This document shows positions 48,901 through 61,935 of a stretch of 64,000 nucleotides of DNA, one piece after another (position 1 is the stretch's first letter; each line of letters opens with the position of its first letter). The notes under the pieces were generated by a model. The model was not told where the DNA came from. It saw only the letters and a list, made by a program, of their open reading frames with translations, and did no database searches. The DNA comes from Gymnogyps californianus (lineage: Eukaryota; Chordata; Aves; Accipitriformes; Cathartidae): NCBI RefSeq assembly GCF_018139145.2, contig NC_059471.1, positions 96,908,914 through 96,972,913 on the forward strand, read 5' to 3'. The translations under genes and the position numbers were made by a program.

Positions 48901-51900
48901 AGTGTAGGTGTAGCCTGCCTACCTAGCCAGCAAGTTGCCTTTATAGCAGAATCGTACAAAGTTGATCCAGTGACTCGTTGCTAAGGTACTTTGGGCCCAG
49001 GGCCATATCCAAAGTGACCTCCACCACAACCATCAAGATGACCCTATTGTCCATTACCAAGTGACCATCAGATGCTATTACAACACAAGACATCTGGGTA
49101 GCATTCATACGCTTGACACCATCTGGTTGCTTTCAGATATTAATTCTCCAGCTTACTTTCAGCTATGTCCTACTTTCAGAAGACAAGTGTTAGGCAGTCT
49201 GGTATTAAACATAGTAACTGGTGAAAGTGTTACACAGCTACAACTGAAGTAAGCTCCCTTTGAGGAAATGAGACAATTTGCTACCAGAGCTCCATTATCA
49301 CTGAACTATATCACCTTAGAAAAGCAAACTAAAGACCACTTGAAAACAGCAACTTCTAGGACTTATATCCCCCACGTAGTTCTCAGGAGCTATAATCAAT
49401 TTGCATATGGGGTTCTCATGTTTATTTGTTAAGTTCAAAGACTAGCTTATCTTTTCTGTTCTCTCACAGTTCAGAAAGATCAGTGTCAGCCAATTGTATG
49501 AAGATGCAATTAACAGTTCACAACCTGGTTTCTTCAGAAAAGTAAGGCTTATGTAATCAAGCAAAGCACCTGCCTAATTCCTCCCTCTTCTCCCCAACAT
49601 CCCTTGTAGCCCTTTGACAAGTCTTACAAAAATAAGCAAAAAAAACCCAAAACCACCCAAACCCAGAGGAGATTCTGTTAGCACTGTTCTCAAGGCAACA
49701 GAAAAGACAAAACCAAGACAGTCCTGTAAAGTCAGCTCTTGTAAGAGTCCAGAGAATTTGTGTTAAGAGAGCAAAAGCATTAACAGCAGGAGACATCAGA
49801 GAATCCATGCCAGAATTCATTTGCTGGTTTCATGCACTTTTGTGCAGTTTTCTGTCCGCAGTTATGGAACAACAGTTTGTCTTCCCTTGACACAGCCATT
49901 CTACTAGGGAATACAACATCCAATGCAAAGCATTTCCAACTTGACTGCTGGTAACTCTCTGTTCTTCAGGCATCCTTTATATCCAGGTGTAATATCACCT
50001 GTGTTGTGTTGTAGTAACATCAGTTGGACTTCCTAGTCTCTCTGTCCTAGTTATTTCTTTCCTTGTGTTTAAGACAAACAGGAAAGTTTCACTCTGCAGC
50101 TCTTGCCCAAATAAGAAGTGCCCCGCTGGATCATACAAGTCTAACCTAGTTCTTCATCTCCAGCAGTAACAACAGGAAACACTACTGAGGAATAGCATGG
50201 GTATCTCAGATACCGGCCAGGCTTGCATTGCACTTGTACTCCCCCAGTATCCACAATTCATGTAGTCCTGCACAAAGTAAAGTTTTACTGCCTACTTCAG
50301 CTAATTAGGAGCAAAGCCAGAGCAGGGACACAAACATTGCCCAAGTCATAATGGCAATTAACATTTGCTAATTTTAAGGATCAGAGGTGTGAGGGGTACA
50401 TAAGTTAAATGTACCTGCTTTTCAGAATCACCTCCTATAGCTCCACCCCAGGCCTTTCCTCGCACTGGGTTGCCACTGCAGAATAGCCCAGGTCATCCTT
50501 AGCTACATCTCATATGCTCCTGGAGTTCTTTGTCCTGTTGCATTACCTCAACTCCATCACCACACTGCACCATCATACCACCATCTCTGGCATTACAGTC
50601 ACCTCTGTGCTACAAGGGAGAAGAGAAACCGTGTGGTCTAGCTCAACAGTTGCGCAGTGGTTTCTCCAGATTCCCCTAGGCTTGGGACAGTGGTTTCTGC
50701 TGGCTTTTACCTCTAACAGCTCCAAATTTGCCTGAGGCAACATTACTGCCCCAAAGCACACCAGAAGTTATTGCTTCAAAACAGAAACTGGATCCAACAG
50801 AGTTTGGGTCCAAAAACTTAAGCTTGTTTTCTCACTGCCTCAGCTGTGATAGAGCTGTTAGAGTCACTGTTGAGAAGTGCATGAATTCTAACCCATTACC
50901 AGTTCAAAACATGTTAGTGCGTAAGCCAGCAGCCAGACACCCTATGGAGAAGAATATTAAAGGAGAAAAAGGGGGGGGAAAAGAAATCAGTTGTGCCCTG
51001 TGAAGATGAGGGCTTGCAAGGCTGCCAGTGCTGATTTGCAATAGGAAAATGAAGTCACAGAAAGACATTGCAGTAAGAAATGTGACAGCATAAGAAATTG
51101 TGGCTTCCATCTTACATTGTTCCTCTTCTTTCTTCCGGGGGAAGTGACCCTTCTACTGCAAAGTAGTCCACTGGGGGAAGGGGGAGAGAAGGAATGGGAG
51201 GAGGTGGGTTTGGAGTTTTTTAAAAACATACCCGAAACAGAGCTAGAAGCCATCTTCCAATTCTGGAAGAGCAGCATTTCAGCCAAATACAGCCCTCACC
51301 TAAAAATCATTCATGAGAAACTCTGTTGAAGTCCTACAGTTCCCAATAGGAAACTCAAGACACTAAATCACCACAGAAAAAGCAAAACACACACACACCT
51401 CCCCTCACCAAGACACATGCACAGTTAACAGTAATGAAACAACTTGCAGTAGGTTTCCCCACATATACCTAAAGGAGAGAGCAGGCAACGTGTGAAAATT
51501 AATTGTACACACACATGACCATAGGAAGAAAAGGGTACTGTTGTCAGAAGAGGGTAAGGGGGAGGATGCCACCTCTTTCTTGTGCCACAGTTCTGAATAA
51601 ACACGTCTTTGAAAGAAAGGAGTTGCTTGCTTTGTTTCCAGACCCCAAGCTTGCTACTTTGAAAAGAAGCCAGCACCTCCCTGTGTGGTCATGATTACAG
51701 ATGGGGGTAAAAAATGCAATGCTATTGCACCGATAACAGAAAAAGCACTTTTGCTGGTGGGACAAGAATAAGACAAGATCCGATCATGCCTACAATGCCT
51801 GAGAGGTGGGCGCTTCAGATTGTAAAATGATTTGGCTGAACTAGATCTGAACTGAGTATTAACAACAAAATCTGAAAGCTTTAAGAAGATTGAGAAACAT

Positions 51901-54900
51901 TCCAGAGCACAGGGCCTGCAGGAAGCGCTTAGGATCCCCACTCTTCTTTTTTCCAACTTACACAAATTGATTGTTCAAGATATTTCCTTCAGACAATAAA
52001 TACATCTACCTCAGCTATCAAGCCAATAGTCTACGGTCTTCCAACACCTGGGCAAAATAACTTGGGCATCTCAACACAGCTCTATGTTGTATATTGTATG
52101 TACATCCCATTAACTCTACGTATGACTGTTCTCCACTTGGAACAATTATTTACAGCTTAGCAAAACAAGCATGAAGTGCTTATAGGCGCTTTTAGGGGCC
52201 CCTATTTAGGATCGTATTTGTGTCTGTCTCTGATGGACAGAAGTTTATTGACATTAACATTCTCGTGCTTGTAACACAGCCATACAACTAGAAACTTTCT
52301 ACTGATAATAGAGCAGCTAGGTTTAAAGGTACTTACTCCATGAGTACTTTGTGCTTTTCACTGGGTAACTATGGAGAAGGCCAAGATGGGCTCCCGGAGA
52401 AGGGAATAGCTCTTCCTTTTCTTAGTTATTTACATTCATTGCACTTATCTGTTTTTCCTTGTATAAGAAAAGGTGCCACCAGAACATGCAGGAATATCAG
52501 AGATACTTTGTTAGGACACAGGTTGTACAGGTACATGCTGTGAATTACTCTCAGGGAAAGTTGTTCTATAAACAGTTCCTCCCTCAAAAAGTTCTCACAA
52601 ACTGCAGCTGCAGGTCTGTTTGCAACAATTAAAAGAAAACAAACCACAAATAAAACCCAGACACCTTCACTTTTGATTTAACAGAGCAATGGTCCTAGAG
52701 AGACCAGCTCCTTTCAGTTCAGTAGCTCTGACATCAGTGAGTTAATTAATACCATTGATTGGCCCCAGGATTTGTTCCAGAACTATAAAGACTTTACGAT
52801 GAACAGTTGCTTATAAGCATGTTCAACAAACTGTGTTTTGTAGCTTAGTAGAAAAACCCAGGATGTGATTCAGGTGGTTCCTCTCGCTCAGAGGAGCCAT
52901 TGCCATAGAGTTTGTCTTCTAGGTGTACAAACCCTCAGCGAGGTGCCTGGCATGGGGCTCAGTCAGTTCAGTCACAGCTTAACATCATTCTCTGGGGAAG
53001 AGCCAAGACAAGTTATACCAACCTTGGTTAACCTCAGTTTCTTTTTCTCCTCTCACCCTGGCATCCTGAGCTTCCTTTTTCAGACCCACCATTCCAAGTG
53101 TTTCCATGTCCAATGCAGCAACTACAACAGCGTTGGCTGCTAATTAGCCTAATTTACCTGTGAGGCTCACCACTTCGTTGATGAATACTTATGACCTTCC
53201 TAGAGGACAATAATAAATATTTTCTGAACTTCATCCAACTTTCTTCCTTTTCTCACCTGTCAGGAAATATGGATCCAACTGATTGTAGGGTTACAAGTCA
53301 GGGAGGAGATGTATTGTCTAGTAACAGGTCTGACAGAGGAAAAAATAAACTGACTATTGTATTTTAGCGGAATTGTGTGTCACTAACAACATCATCTTGT
53401 CTCGGAAAAAAGGTGGTTTCTACAATATGCAACTTAAATAGCTAAGAAGAGAGAGGACTCATGATCCAGAAAAGCAACTGGTAGTCCTTGAGCCTGTTTG
53501 CTGGCAACAGTTGCCAGCAAAAATAAGCATCTGCAGGCCAGGATTTTCCCTGCTGTCACAGTATTGAACTGGAAAGTAATTTTGGAGAATAGAAATTCTC
53601 TGGTGTTAGTGTGTTATACTTCCTCCTAGACAAGGCATTGAACAAAGTAATAAAGACATTTTATTGACTATCCCATCAGCTCAAAGCAGTCTCTTGAGCC
53701 TGAAATAGTTTCCCTTCTGCTTCCTAGGAAAGTCCCCCAGAATTTCCCTTTCTCTCTCTCCCTTGTGACCAGGTTTTATCCTCTATACGAATTTGAAAGT
53801 TCAAAGGGAGGGAGTTTTCCTCTTTCCTTCTTTGGACTAATAACATTTACCGAGGGGGTTTTATAATCCTGGCTCGGTGTGAAAGATAACTGCTGACTGA
53901 AGAGAAAAAAACCACACCTGTAAAATGGATAATATATTGAGCAAGACACAGCTAAAGCCATCACCACAAACATTTATGAAATTATTACACTAAATGCTGA
54001 CAGTTCGTCAGTCTAAAAAAAGATAATTTTTTGCATTGGAACTTTACAGTATAAATAGCTCACTACTGTTTTTACTTTGTGTTCAGTAACTCAATTATTG
54101 TCGACTTATATCCTCCCCAAGTTTTATGGCCCTTCAGGTGCACTCTGTCAAGACACTGTACAGATGGGATGGAGAACAAAGATAAAAGGAATCACGTTCA
54201 TGATACTTATCGGCTGTAAGCAGTGGAAGAAATCAAAGACTGCTGAGATAACCTACGTGCTAGGCAGAGAGCAGACCACATGCCTGCTTCAGCGTTTGCA
54301 GGACAGCAGGCCCAGCTTGAGATGCAGGCAAAACATGGTCTCGCTTAAACCACCGAGAGCCCTGCTGAACCAGAGGGCTGGTGGCTGGCTGGAGCTGGGA
54401 AGCGCGAGGCAGCTGCTGCTCCTGCTATGCCCATCCCTCTGTAGCAGGACACAGCACCCTGTGTCACCCATTTCTTCACCAGCCACTAGCCCTGCTCTGT
54501 CCTTTACATGATTTCTGGCAGCAATACCCTCTTTTAGCCTGTTTTTCCAAGAAGCCTGAACCAGCTCCGTACATGTGTAGCTGTGCATGTACCGGGAAGT
54601 CCTTGTCCCTCTGCAGGGGCTTAGTAACAAAGGAAGAGTTCAAATAATCATGAGATTTCCAACATAGATGCAAGTTGAGGAGCTTAGCCCATTGAATGAT
54701 GGAGCTGCAAACTCTCTGCAGAAATTTAATCTAGGTGGAGACATTTCAGTGTAGGGATGTTTCTACAAGTAACAGATTAACGGCCGCATTAGACAATCCA
54801 GTCCTTCAGTGAGAAAGATTTATTTCACATAAGGAATCTGTAATCCAGATGGCACAAAACCCTTTAAAGCAAGTCATAACTACAGTGGGAGGGAAAGGCC

Positions 54901-57900
54901 ACAAGACAGACATAGAAAGGCAAGGAGAAATACCTGTCAACCACACCCATAATATGCAAGAACTTCTCATGTATTGCAATCCATTTTGGTTCTTCTTGCC
55001 TGTATCTGGTTTATGAGGAGCTACATACAGGGATTCATATCACTTGACATACCAGCTAAAGAAAAAAAAACCAAACCACCTTTAGGTACTTGAGAGGGCC
55101 AGAGGGAGGGCAGTGAGATAACTTCATTTCACCCATCTTCTCTCCTACCCCAATACAGCCTACACAAGTTTCTCCTCAGCGTATGGCCAACAAGAACCTC
55201 ACACACACTCACAGGCAGTAAGAGGGCTAACTAAGCTTTTTAGAGGTTATGGCAATAAGTAGGCACCCACTGAGAGCCGCTTTCACAGAAGGTGAGCTCT
55301 TTACTCCAAAGTGGTACTAGTAACCCAAACTGGATCATCTCTCTCTTCAAAACCAGGTCTCATTTTCACAACTTGCTTCAGATCATCCGCTTTAGAAATA
55401 TTAGTATTGGTCAGTGTTGTATTAATCCAACAAAGGTTTTTACTGACATCAGTTAACTTAACAATGTCTCCAGGACTCCTCACATAAGGGAATCTAAGCA
55501 TGAGCTTAGCTGCTTCGTTGTTGAATCGAGTGCTCCAGAATAAGGTAACGCCACTGATTTAAGGGTCAGTTTGAGCAGATGCCAGAGGAAAAAAAACCCA
55601 GAGTGAAGAACGAAAAATTAAAGTCCTTATTTCCATGTTAACATTTTACTCTACAATACTTCTATCTTCAGAGGTTAAACAACAGTAAACAAAACATCAC
55701 CCAGAGAGTGCTAGAAGCAGATGTTCAGACAGGAACTGCCTCCAAAGTCAGAAAAAAATACACAATATTGATTCAGCTGAAGGAACCCTTGCCTCTTTCT
55801 GCATTGTCACTTGTGAGCTACTTCTTTAAGGCTATGGATTTCTAAATGGCAGAACAAAAAAACCCATGTGACTATGCCTTTTTCATGTAACTGCAGTCTC
55901 TTGAAAGAACAGCTCTTTATTCTTGAGAAGAATTTATTCATCAAAAGAGAAAAAACATTTTGTTGGAACTGCCAGATAAAGAGCAGTGGAAACTCTCAGA
56001 AGAGCAAAAAGGAATTGAGAAAGAGAGGAACTTTTGGGGGAGCTGTCAGAAAGACATTACAAAAAGGAACAGTGACTTTTTGGTTTCTCTTCAAGAGTTT
56101 CATAAAAGGGCATGAGACCACCGCACGCCACTAGTCACAGGGAGTAAGTCTCACCCAGTAAGCACAAGACCGGGCAAAGGGTGGGATACACCATATGCTG
56201 CTTAGGCTGTGCTTCCTCAGCTTCCACCCAGACAGTGTCAAATCTGCAGCACTCAGAAACCCAGGAGGACTTATGATATGCAAGCCAGGGATAGGTGAGG
56301 CTGGGAACACTTGCTAGGGATTCAGAGGGCAGAAATTGCTCCCTAAGTCAAGAGTTGTTCCAACAGAAAGCAAGCAAATGAAAGGCACTGCCCTGCCATT
56401 CTATACAGCAGCAGCGTTCTCTTGAGAACCTAACTGCTAAATCTAGCACAAAAGTTATGTTACATAGAGGATAAAGCATGTTTTAAGAGAATGGGATGAG
56501 AGCCCGCTACTGAAAAGTACAGACAGTTGCCATGCAAAACTGCCTAACACAGACCCCACAGGCAGCAGTGACACAACGTCCCTCTGGGATCTGTGTACAG
56601 ACATCCTTCTAGTCCCTGGATTGACCTTCGCCCAAGGGAATCAAGCAGATGACAGATATGAAATTCCTCAGAAATGACACCTGGAAATATGGATGGCATG
56701 GATCTTGACTGCCTGAGAATTCAGTCAGACCAAACATAACATGAAACCACTAAATACCCACAAGACTGTAGCATCATTTGGTCAGTGTTGAATTCTGCTC
56801 ACTTGCGTATCAAGAGCGTGCTTCCTTCCTTCCAAAACCTGAAATGAAACATGCCACATTTAGCATCAGTCCCCTGAGCCACCCAAACCCTTCCCATTTT
56901 GCAAAGCCGCAAACAATTTCAGTTTAGTCTGAGAGCTATTTAGAAAGGTTATTCTGAAATCAAGAATAAAGTCTAATTTCCTGAGCGTTCCAGTTTACCA
57001 AGTGTGCTAGCTCATACACACTCCCTTTTTGACCAGACACATCCAGAGTTTCACTATTTTCCTCCAAACCTTTGGAAAGATGTTTGTGTTTGAATCCTGG
57101 AAACTCTGATCAGCTATAAACTGTAATTTCTGCTTCCCTCACATGTTTTATTTCTATACACATGGATAAATTCCTCCTTATGAAAACTATTTTTTCAAGG
57201 CCAGGGGAAGGTGTGTCAGTTCCTGCTGCAGTACTTTGTATGGGGTACAGCTTTCCACTGGGAGCAAGTCATGCACCATCACTCATTCATTCTTTATCCC
57301 TGAAAAGGAGTAACTCTTCAGATTAGATATGCATTTGATAACAAACTTTCAGTCCCCAGAGCCTGACTGTGGCCCACAATAGGCCATAAATAGGCAATGG
57401 GAAATTCCAGCAGCATGGGGAAACCTAAGTAAGCCCAAAGCCAGCACTCCACCCACCACCTCCGCAGCATAGGTGGTGTGACAGGAGCACAGGGAGGGAA
57501 GAGAGGGAGCACGAACAGAGTACACAGCACTCCAGTGCACAGCAGATAAGGACAAGTTCAGAGAGTTTTAAACAGCTATAAACTTTGCTAAAACAAACAA
57601 ATATGAAAACCAGACCAGCCGCCCTCACAAGTGCATGAAGTTTGCTACAGTGCACCTGAAGATAAGGATCCCAATCCAAGACTCGGCTGCCACCACAGCA
57701 CATTTTGCAGCCCCAAGCCCCATACAGTGCCTCAGGAGGCAAAGGGCACTTCTTCCCACTGCCTTGAGCTGAGAGGGTGAATCACACAGCGATTAACTAT
57801 GGAACACTACCTGCCACTGCTCACAAATCCCCAGAAAATTGCTTTCAAGTTATGGTAATTTATTTCAAAACCTAAAATGCTAAAAGAGAAAGCCACTGTC

Positions 57901-60900
57901 ATTTTTGGATACATGCCAGCATGTCCCTCACTGAGATATCTTAAATATCTTTCCTTGAACTAATTATAGGACAGGTCTCTAAATGATGCCTCACTTTGTT
58001 TACAAGTTGCTTTCAGATAAGATCAGAAGTAATCACCCAGTTTCGGTACAGATGGTTGCATCATAAGAACTTTCTCCAAGAAGCCAGACCGTAATTTCCG
58101 CTTGCAAGCTCACTCATTAGCTTTCTACTAGCTATTAGCTTTTATCTAAAGGTAAAAGGACTGCGTGGTTACATGAGCGGAGAGCGTTTAAGGAAATGAC
58201 AGAAAATTGCCTTGATGGGGATAAGGAATAGCAAGGCAACATTCCTCTACTCAGGGTGCTCTCAAGATTTCACAAAGTCTGGGAGAAAGGTCCCCCCATC
58301 CTCCTACAAGCATCAGTAACAACAGTAGGCTCGCATAAATCTGTTCTCAAAAGCCAAAGGCATACAAGAGGGGTGTGGGGGAAATACTTGAAGAAACTAT
58401 CGGTGACTACGCTACAAAGCTTTGCCACATGCATAACGAGCAATTTCCTTCTTGGCAGCGGCCTTCATTCATCTGCTAGGTGATTTTGGCTAATCCTTTC
58501 AGAATTACTGGTGTCTTCTCCAGCTGGTGCCTGTTCAAACTTGTATCACCATTCATTCCATGCCCAGCTGCATTACCTACGTTACTCAGCCAGTACTGGA
58601 GGTTGGCAAATGAAGCAGAAGACCTGGCAAGTAAATCAATCCCTTCAATATAACATCCAAACTGTCATGTCCACTTAGTTCACGACTTCTAAATCAGTGT
58701 CACACTTGGTGGTCACCACACAGAGGTACCTCCTCCGTGTCAAAAGGATTCCAGCTCAGCATCTCCTTCCCTGCCCTGGCCAGCACCCTACTTCAGCCCA
58801 TCGTCCCATAACAGCCTCTCACAATCCTTCTCTAGATTTTCAGTTCCCAGGTCCTTTCCGGTCTAGATGCCAAACTGATCATTCTTTGCAGTGAAAGTAT
58901 ACAGGCGCACCGTGGCTACAAGCCATTGCTGGACTGATCACTGAAACCAGCTGGTTTTTCCGGTACCATAACCTGGCTGCTCAGCCACCAGAACTGCTGC
59001 CCGCTGTATGATCACAGGTTGGTCACACTCCAGCTGCACCATCCCTGGTGATCAAATTGCTGCCCACAGAATTCAGAGCAAGGTTTATGGTGATAGGAAA
59101 AAAAAAAAACAAAACACAACAACAAAAAAACCCATCTGCACACAACATGGGCCCCTCCCTGGCTCATCTCTACCCACGGCATTTTCCCCTCCTGCCACCT
59201 CAGCTGCCCTGACCAGTAGAGCTGTTCACAGGGGAATGTCCTTAATATACCGCAGCAACACTATTTCCAGGGTTAACAGAGCACTTATGGAAAATACCAT
59301 TTTCTTAACTTATTTTAAAGGGAGAGTTTTAGTGTTCCAAGTGCGTAAAGCCTTCAACAGTAGCATTTAGACCCTTTCTCACCCCCACGCTTCCTGCATT
59401 GGAAAGGGACAAGTTGAATCAATTTACTTTGGGACACAAAGTTCTGCTATTCTACAGGCACTGGGAACATTTGGTTATTTGTCTACTTGATTAATTTAAT
59501 TTTATTGCAGGCTGAGCTAACGTGTTCAGTAAATGGCCTCGTACACATGACATGAAAGTTGGATGACAGAGACATTGCCAAGAAGTTCAGAGTTTTGCAA
59601 TTTAATCATATGCTTTAATTAAATCGCATGCCTTAGTTACTTCAGGTAGGTTAGCATGTTAAAAAGTTATTCATTAGTATTTTAATTCTTCAGGAAGTGA
59701 TTCTTCACTGCAAAGCCTTACTCAGTTAATTGTTTTAACCTCTGAAAATAAGTCCTAAATAATTCCTTTGTCAGATTAAAATGAACAGTAAATGGATCAA
59801 CTTTGTAATTTTTTTCAAATTTAAAAGAAAAAAATTATTTGTTAGTTTCCTAAACATCCATTTCATTTAAATCAGCACTTAAAAACAAGGAAAAAAAAGA
59901 TGTGAAATATCAAATAGAAGCTAATTATTTTAAATGCTGATCCATGTGGTGACTGAAACATGTTGCACCAGCTGAACTGCACAGACAGGAGCAGATCTCC
60001 CTTTCAGCGTACCAAGAACAATCCTTGTGGAGGCTCAGTGTAAACATTTTTGTTCCAAGCAGAGTCAGCTCAATCCAGAAAGAAATGTTATTTCAACTAA
60101 ACAGCACTGGATTAAGCTAAATTAAGGGTCAATTCTCCAGCTAGACCAGTTGGAAGCATTCCTGCAGTTAAATACTGCTTCCTAAAGCAAGACCTGCCTT
60201 GCTCCTTCTTTATGCACAAGCTTAAACTTCAGTAGGGAAGTAACAAAAGCACGTGGATGGCAAGAGAGCTCAACATTCACATACAATTCAGATGCAATTT
60301 GTTATTTCAGGTCTGATCCCACTTCCCCCCAGTCCAAGACTTTTGTACACGCATTTGTGAGAACCAGAAACCCCACAGGGACTCTGTGGCAGTAAGCCAG
60401 CCAGAGATGCAAACAAGCTGGCTGGGCTGGAACAGCCACCTTCATGTGGTTCTTGAGTCAGAATCAAAACTGTTAGAAAATGACTGACTCTTCACAAGAA
60501 TGACATCACTTCTAGGAGCTCTGGCTTTTGGTTCATTCCTGTCTGCTGCTATTGCACCTTTACACAGACCTGTTAGCTGGCCACACCTACCAAATTTTTA
60601 GTTCTTTCTGCGTACAGAGATATCATTAGGACCCCCTTTACCTACAGAGAGTGGGCACGGCCACAGTACCACTACAGAGGACAGCTGCAGAGCACCAGCT
60701 GCTAGGCTGCCTTCCTTCAGCCTGGCAAAAGACATTGCTGCTGCATAACAGCAAGTTGGTGTGGAGCCCTGGTCCCTCCAGATCCTCCCCGTTCTTGCCG
60801 CAGTTCCAGGCCAGAGCGCAGGATAAGTTTGCTCCTGGTATTTTTGCAGAGCAGCCTTCCGTGGAGTGGAACATCTGTACAAAGCTGAGAGGGAGGATAA

Positions 60901-61796
60901 ACTCCGTGGGGTACCATGGAGGACTAGTCAGGCAGATAAGAGCGGCCATCAGTGCCTCAGTTTCATTTACAAAAGGCAGGCAGGAAGGAAACACATAGGG
61001 AATAAGCTCACCTTGCACAAATTTATACCCTTGCTTGAAACAATAACCATTACAACAGGGAGGGAGGAGAAGTTCATCAAAAGCACGCAGGACACACTGG
61101 TTTTAATGTCAAAGAAGCCAAAGATGGCAGATGGCTTGCACGGAGTATCAGGAAGGTGCTCGTAAATGAAGCCTAACCAGGGCTTGGCCATGAGGAGAGA
61201 GGGAGAAACACAGAAATCCAGCTCTCGGGTCTTGCTCACCCCAGGAAGCACCATTGCACCAGGAGCAATAGGCAGGAGAACAGCACCAGCACCTTCCCCA
61301 GACAGAGCTGCCTCGGCGGGAAGAGGACCTTGGCTAAACCACTAATTCCACCGTCAGCATTATCTCTGGAGCACGCTGGGGAGGAACAATCACTCAGATA
61401 TTTGTACTTCTTAAGCTACAAGATGCTATGAGGACAGGGAGAGGAAGCCCGAAACCCACATTCTTTCCCCCGGCTCTGTTTCCGCACCCCCCCTCTGAGA
61501 AAGTACCCGATTTAACAGCCTCCTCAAAGAAGCTCCTTTAAGTAGCATTTTCCTTATAGGCTTATTAGCCGTGTCTGTATTTTGTTCGTAGGTATGCAGC
61601 TTGGGTGGTATTTGGTAGTCTGAGGGATGGTGTCTACAGCTCTTGATAATAATATCAAGATAACCTAATAATACCTATTAGGTTTCACCAGCTTCTTTGA
61701 TCTCAGCTGGCTGCAGAGCAAGAATCCCTCCACCTTTTTGAAAGCTCAGGGCTAGTCAGTGCACAGCTTGTGACTCACATCCATCCTACCCATGAA
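39968..61796. other. Long intergenic stretch, no gene recognised
   Basis: Twenty-two kilobases without a recognisable exon, RNA gene or interspersed element. Simple sequence includes a G-rich block at about 40.81-40.84 kb, the A11G18 tract at 43389-43417, a short CA repeat near 51388 and an A-rich stretch near 59.1 kb. The longest frames (43090-43596, 41722-42063, 46395-46742, 54077-54511) lack family signatures. A coding-like minus-strand frame at about 55301-55547 is discussed in the findings. Old diverged repeats may be present but are below what can be seen by eye. Confidence 0.5.
43389..43417. repeat. A11 followed by G18 homopolymer tract
   Basis: Eleven A residues are followed directly by eighteen G residues, an all-purine strand. 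Such tracts are hard to sequence, so the exact lengths may be wrong. Confidence 0.95.
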
Positions 61797-61935
61797 AATA
61801 AATACACTGTGTATTGTAAGAGTGTATTCAGAGTGTAAATACACACTGTTGTATACACTCTCTGTATTATATACACAGAGTGTATATAGAGAGTGTATAT
61901 AATAATACACTGTGTGTATTATACACACAGAGTGA
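61797..61935. repeat. Palindromic TA-rich minisatellite
   Basis: The stretch is built from variants of TGTATA, TACACA and GAGTGTAT in both orientations. One perfect hairpin has 9-bp arms and a 3-base loop at 61902-61922 (ATAATACAC-TGT-GTGTATTAT). A second near-perfect one pairs TGTATACACTCT at about 61850-61861 with AGAGTGTATATA at about 61877-61888, 11 of 12 positions complementary. Blocks are repeated directly as well as inverted. Confidence 0.85.
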
